Shown here piece by piece: positions 51,258-55,064 of a stretch of DNA of 55,064 nucleotides (position 1 is the stretch's first letter; every line of letters begins with the position of its first letter). The notes below the pieces were generated by a model. That model was given only the letters and a program-made list of their open reading frames with translations, made no database searches and was not told where the DNA came from. A program made the translations under genes and the position numbers. Origin of the DNA: an uncultured Oscillospiraceae bacterium (GTDB lineage: Bacteria > Bacillota > Clostridia > Oscillospirales > Oscillospiraceae); NCBI GenBank assembly GCA_947600025.1, contig CANQFY010000003.1, positions 1 to 55,064 of the forward strand. The letters run 5' to 3'.

Positions 51258-52166
51258 ATGTCGAAAAATACGCTGTCTAAGTCCCATCCCATTAAAGATG
51301 GCCTGGGCGACAAGGTATTCTACACGATCAACGCAATCGTTTTGGGCATCCTGGCCCTGATCGTCATCTATCCTCTGTACTTCATCATCATCGCCTCCAT
51401 CTCCGACCCCGACGCGGTGCTGGCCGGTCAAGTGGTGCTCTACCCCGTGCAGATCACCATGTCCGGCTTCCAGAAGATTCTGGAGCGGACCGACGTGTGG
51501 CAGGGCTACCTGAACACCATCATCTACACCGTGCTGACCGTGATTCTGTCTCTGGTGGTCACCATTCCCGCCGGCTGGGCCCTCAGCCGCCCCTCCCTCC
51601 CCGGCAAGAAGCTGCTGATGGTCTACTTCATCATCCCCATGTTCTTCGGCGGCGGCCTGATCCCCTTCTACAACGTCATGAGCAGCCTGGGCCTGATCAA
51701 CAATATGTGGGCCATCGTGCTGCCCTCCATCCTCTCCGTGTGGAACCTGTTCATGACCAAGACCTTCTTCGAGTCCAGCATCCCCGCCGGACTGGTGGAG
51801 GCCGCGAAAATTGACGGCGCCGGCGAATTCCGGACCTTCACTTCCCTGGTGCTGCCTCTGTCCAAGGCCATCCTGGCGGTCATGGCCCTCTACTACGCCA
51901 TCGGCCAGTGGAACAGCTACTTCAACGCCATGATCTTCCTCCAGGACGAGACCATGTATCCCCTGCAGCTGGTGCTGAAGGAGATCCTGATCGCCTCCGA
52001 GAGCACCATGGGCGGCAGCGGCGAGACCATTCTGGAGCAGTACCGCCTGGCCAACCAGATCAAGTACGTTTCCGTCATCGTATCCAGCGTCCCGGTGCTG
52101 ATGCTCTACCCCTTCGTGCAGAAGTACTTCAACCAGGGCGTGATGATCGGCTCCCTGAAGGGCTGA
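51258..52166 (+). CDS. Sugar ABC importer permease (LplC type)
   Basis: A 302-residue permease of the LplC/YtcP group, six helices, with EAA loop LVEAAKIDGAGEFRTFTSLVLPLS and the family ending KYFNQGVMIGSLKG. The start is put at ATG 51258, nine bases after AAAGGAGG; a TTG two codons earlier is too close to that site. It pairs with the LplB-type protein. Confidence 0.92.
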   Translation: MSKNTLSKSHPIKDGLGDKVFYTINAIVLGILALIVIYPLYFIIIASISDPDAVLAGQVVLYPVQITMSGFQKILERTDVWQGYLNTIIYTVLTVILSLVVTIPAGWALSRPSLPGKKLLMVYFIIPMFFGGGLIPFYNVMSSLGLINNMWAIVLPSILSVWNLFMTKTFFESSIPAGLVEAAKIDGAGEFRTFTSLVLPLSKAILAVMALYYAIGQWNSYFNAMIFLQDETMYPLQLVLKEILIASESTMGGSGETILEQYRLANQIKYVSVIVSSVPVLMLYPFVQKYFNQGVMIGSLKG

Positions 52167-52203
52167 TCCCAAATAATCTATCAATTTTGGAGGTAACGCG
52201 ACA

Positions 52204-53898
52204 ATGAAAAAACTCATTTCCCTGCTGCTGGTATTGGTTCTGGCGCTGTCTCTGGCCGCTTGCGGCCCCCAGGGCGGCGGAACCGAGTCCACCAAGGGCG
52301 AAAGCGCCGGTGTGGAAAAGCTGGTCTCCGACTACGGCTACCAGTGGACCGACCCCAACGCCCCCATCCTGAACGAGGAAGGCGCCCAGGCCATCTCCTT
52401 CAACATCTACTCTTCCAAGAACGCCTCCGCGCTGGACTACAACGACATGAAGATCATGCAGGACCTGTATGAAAGCACCAATGTCTATGTGTCCTGGGAG
52501 AACGTGTCCGAGTCCGTCTACGGCCAGCAGAAGAACCTGATCTTCGGCAACGCCAAGGATCGGCCCGACGCCATCTACCACGCGGGCATGACCGCCGGCG
52601 AGATCATCAAGTACGCCCAGCGGCATGTGCTGCTGCCCATCAGCGACTACTTAGAGTATATGCCCAACTTCGCCAAGATCCTGGAGGAGCGGCCCGACAT
52701 CAAGGCCCAGCTCACCAGCGAGGACGGCAAGATCTACTCCCTGCCCCGGGTGGAGGAAATGGGCCTGCTGCAGAGCCCCAACATCCTGTTCCTGAACAAG
52801 AACTGGGCCGCCGAGGCCATCAAGGCCGGCAAGGTTGACGGCCTGACCGAGGCCGATCTGAAGGACGGCCTGACCCTCACCGCCGCCCAGGCGGAGCAGC
52901 TCATGACTTACTTCCGGGATAACGACATGAACGGCAACGGCGACGCCGCCGACGAGCGGCCCATGAGCTTCGTTTACAACAACTGGCAGGGCAACCAGTG
53001 CGACCTGTACGGTATGTTCGGCCTGAACGACAACCTGGAGCACCGGGTGGTGGTGGACGGCAAGGTCACCTACACCGTCCAGGACGACCGCTTCAAGGAA
53101 GCCACCAACTTCATCGCCAACTGGGTCACCAACAACCTGATCGACAAGGTCTCCTTCGAGATCTCCCAGGATAACTTCCTGGCCAACGGCAAGGGCACCG
53201 AGACCTACGGCTTCTTCTACTGGTGGGAGAGCGAGACTGTGGTCTCCAACCCCGAGAACTACGTCGTCTGCGCCCCCCTGGTCGGCCCCAACGGCGACCA
53301 GACCGCCTGCGTTTCCAACAACCCCGAGATCAGCACCGGCGAAGTGGTCATCTTCGCGGACGTGCCCAATGTGGAAGTGCTGCTGACCTACTTTGACCGC
53401 TACTACGATCCGGTCATCTCCGCCCAGATCAACTACGGCCCCATCGGCATCGTGTATGAGGAAGAGCGGGACGCCAACGGCATGCTGGTTCAGAAGGAAG
53501 TGCCCGAAGGCATGACCACCGACGAGCTGCGGCTGCAGAACGCGCCTCTCGGCATCATCTACCTGTCCGACTACGCTTGGGACAACGTGGTCAACATGGA
53601 GCCCCGTGCCCAGCTCCGCCTGGAGCGGCTGGACGCCTATGTGACCCCCTACATCCCCGAAAACGTCACCCCCACCCCCAACCTGCAGTTCACTCTGGAA
53701 GAGCTGAACACCCTGAGCAACTACGAATCCAGCCTGAATGACTACATCCGCACCAACCTGATCAAGTGGCTGATGAACGGCGGCGTGTCCGACGGCGACT
53801 GGGCGACCTTCGAGAGCGAGCTCACCGGCCGGACTCATCTGGACGACATCCAGAAGGTCTATCAGGACGCCTACGACCGCTACATCGCCAGCAAGTAA
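52204..53898 (+). CDS. Oligosaccharide-binding lipoprotein (LplA type)
   Basis: A 564-residue extracellular solute-binding lipoprotein (lipobox LAAC, Cys20) of the large LplA-like class that works with LplB/LplC permeases. The body shows NMNGNGDAADERPMSF-like calcium-loop text (DNDMNGNGDAADE at about 240-252), which is frequent in this class, and YVTPYIPENVTPTPNLQFTLEE near the C-terminus. TTTTGGAGG lies before the ATG. Ligands of this class are often beta-glucan, mannan, pectin or host-glycan pieces; nothing in the sequence decides here. Confidence 0.9.
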   Translation: MKKLISLLLVLVLALSLAACGPQGGGTESTKGESAGVEKLVSDYGYQWTDPNAPILNEEGAQAISFNIYSSKNASALDYNDMKIMQDLYESTNVYVSWENVSESVYGQQKNLIFGNAKDRPDAIYHAGMTAGEIIKYAQRHVLLPISDYLEYMPNFAKILEERPDIKAQLTSEDGKIYSLPRVEEMGLLQSPNILFLNKNWAAEAIKAGKVDGLTEADLKDGLTLTAAQAEQLMTYFRDNDMNGNGDAADERPMSFVYNNWQGNQCDLYGMFGLNDNLEHRVVVDGKVTYTVQDDRFKEATNFIANWVTNNLIDKVSFEISQDNFLANGKGTETYGFFYWWESETVVSNPENYVVCAPLVGPNGDQTACVSNNPEISTGEVVIFADVPNVEVLLTYFDRYYDPVISAQINYGPIGIVYEEERDANGMLVQKEVPEGMTTDELRLQNAPLGIIYLSDYAWDNVVNMEPRAQLRLERLDAYVTPYIPENVTPTPNLQFTLEELNTLSNYESSLNDYIRTNLIKWLMNGGVSDGDWATFESELTGRTHLDDIQKVYQDAYDRYIASK

Positions 53899-53919
53899 TT
53901 CTTGAGGAGGACGCGCATC

Positions 53920-55064
53920 ATGAAGAAAATGAGCAGATGGATCGCGGTTCTGCTGTGCCTGGCCATGGTGCTGGCGCTGGCCGCCTGCGATCAAACCCCC
54001 GCCTCCAACGGCGAGAACACCGCCCCCGAAATTACCGGTGTACAGGATTCCAGCGTGGAAGCCGGCTCCGAATTTGACGCTCTGGCCGGCGTCACCGCCA
54101 CCGACGCCGAGGACGGCGACCTGACCGGCAAGATCACCATCACCTCCATGCCCAGCCTGGACTTTAAGAACGGCAAGGCCACCCCGGAGAGCGCCGGCTC
54201 CTATGAGCTGACCTACTCCGTCACCGACGCCGCCGGCGAGACCGCCGAGGCCTACGCCACCCTGACCGTCACCCGCCAGACCGGTGAAAGCACCGTGCTC
54301 TATCAGATGGACTTCGCCACCGCCCAGCCCGACGGCCACGGTTGGGAAGCCAACGTTGCCGAGGGCGTCAACGCCACCGGCGAGCTGAAGGACGGCGCCT
54401 ACGTCTTTGAGATCACCGACCCCGGCGCCGGGGACGGCGACATCCAGCTGAAGAAGGCCGGCGTGGCCCTGAAGGCCGCCGACTATGTAGTGAAGATCTG
54501 GGCCAAGTCCACCAAGGAGACCTACTGCCACATCCTGGCTCGGGACGAGAGCGTGGAAGACTGGGCCACCTTCGGCGGCGCCTACAACGAGAAGATCGGC
54601 GCGACCGTCGCGCCCCTGGAGATGCGGTTCACCGCTCCTGCCGAGGGCAGCGCCGAGCTGATCCTGAACCTGGGCAAGATCACCCCTAATCCCGATAACC
54701 CCGACGACACCACCCCCACCGACTTCACCGTGACCATCGACAAGATCGAGATCTACGAGATCACCGGCTCCCAGACCGAAGTTCCGGTCTACACCAACGA
54801 TTTCTCCGCTGCCAGCATTGACGGCGCGGTCCTCTCCGCCGGCGACGGCGCCACCGGTTCCGGCAAGGACGGCGACGGCCAGGCCGTGTTCCAGATCGAC
54901 ACCTTCAATACCGACGGCGGCGGCGTCTGGAGCGTCAAGGCCGACCTGGGCCTGGGCGGCAACGCCATCGAAGAGGGCAGCAAGTACTACTACAAGTTCA
55001 CCGTCGTGGCCGAAAACGACCAGACCGGCGAGCTGCTGGTGGAGAACGCCGACGCCTCCCTCCG
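53920..55064 (+). CDS. Carbohydrate-binding surface lipoprotein, 3' end missing
   Basis: The frame starts at ATG 53920 after GAGGAGG and runs off the window after 381 codons. A signal peptide ends at Cys23 (LAAC). Residues about 32-120 are an Ig-like DUF5011-type domain (APEITGVQDSSVEAGSEFD, then TATDAEDGDLTGKITI and GSYELTYSVTDAAGE). A CBM4/9-like beta-sandwich follows (LYQMDFATAQPDGHGWEAN to TVTIDKIEIYEITG, about 127-285), and a second similar module begins near 292. Proteins with this head usually continue into a glycoside hydrolase such as a beta-glucanase or xylanase, but the catalytic part, if any, is outside the window. It is probably the substrate-capturing member of the preceding importer operon. 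Confidence 0.78.
   Translation, partial: MKKMSRWIAVLLCLAMVLALAACDQTPASNGENTAPEITGVQDSSVEAGSEFDALAGVTATDAEDGDLTGKITITSMPSLDFKNGKATPESAGSYELTYSVTDAAGETAEAYATLTVTRQTGESTVLYQMDFATAQPDGHGWEANVAEGVNATGELKDGAYVFEITDPGAGDGDIQLKKAGVALKAADYVVKIWAKSTKETYCHILARDESVEDWATFGGAYNEKIGATVAPLEMRFTAPAEGSAELILNLGKITPNPDNPDDTTPTDFTVTIDKIEIYEITGSQTEVPVYTNDFSAASIDGAVLSAGDGATGSGKDGDGQAVFQIDTFNTDGGGVWSVKADLGLGGNAIEEGSKYYYKFTVVAENDQTGELLVENADASL

Noticed and set aside
50241-52295. A 684-codon open frame on the minus strand over the LplB/LplC permeases
   Set aside because: His/Gly/Asp-rich shadow of two clear permease genes. Its frame crosses gene boundaries and has no supporting start.
52651-54531. A 626-codon open frame on the minus strand over the binding-protein genes
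   Set aside because: Gly/Val-rich shadow of clear lipoprotein genes on the + strand.

Overview
The window looks like chromosome of a GC-rich, Gram-positive, anaerobic gut bacterium of the class Clostridia, most like the Oscillospiraceae. This is inferred from AGGAGG ribosome sites, sigma-A type promoters, lipoprotein signal peptides, MsmX/LplB/MalF-type sugar importers, an anaerobic sulfatase maturase and AgrA/AgrC-type regulators. It is an accessory carbohydrate region. No rRNA, tRNA, CRISPR array, insertion sequence or phage gene was seen.

Region 1 (1-12863) forages host glycans. A truncated MatC/SLC13-type permease comes first. A leftward unit then encodes an AraC regulator, a sulfatase-maturing radical SAM enzyme, N-acetylhexosamine 1-kinase (NahK) and a pair of half-size CHR-family transporters. 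The divergent rightward unit encodes a sugar-binding lipoprotein, two permeases, a GH112 galacto-N-biose/lacto-N-biose phosphorylase and a Cys-type sulfatase with no signal peptide. Together they suggest import of possibly sulfated mucin or milk-glycan disaccharides, desulfation and phosphorolysis in the cytoplasm, and perhaps sulfate export through the CHR pair.

Region 2 (12901-27529) is less understood. It holds a LytTR/GHKL two-component system, two surface propeller-like proteins, an ABC-2 type exporter with an M1-peptidase-like outer part, a TIR-transmembrane-propeller protein, and a convergent gene joining membrane helices to a nucleotide-binding-like middle and a RyR-type C-terminus. 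A 68-bp direct repeat flanks the exporter genes.

Region 3 (27616-39406, all leftward) encodes two paralogous GH3 proteins with inverted domain order and a membrane helix at each end, a processive family 2 glycosyltransferase, a lipoprotein with two lichenase (GH16) domains, and a second LytTR/GHKL system. This is best read as a mixed-linkage beta-glucan locus. It may both make and trim the polymer, which would be the most interesting system here.

Region 4 (39554-47619) is an alpha-glucan locus. It has a surface lipoprotein behind a consensus promoter covered by a perfect 20-bp operator, a short LacI regulator, a cytoplasmic GH13 enzyme and a MalEFG-type importer. Region 5 (47639-55064) has a full-length LacI regulator, an AT-rich control region full of TGTAAA half-sites, an MsmX-like ATPase, an LplB/LplC/LplA-type importer and a truncated carbohydrate-binding lipoprotein. 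The single MsmX-like ATPase is the only import ATPase in the window and probably serves all three importers.
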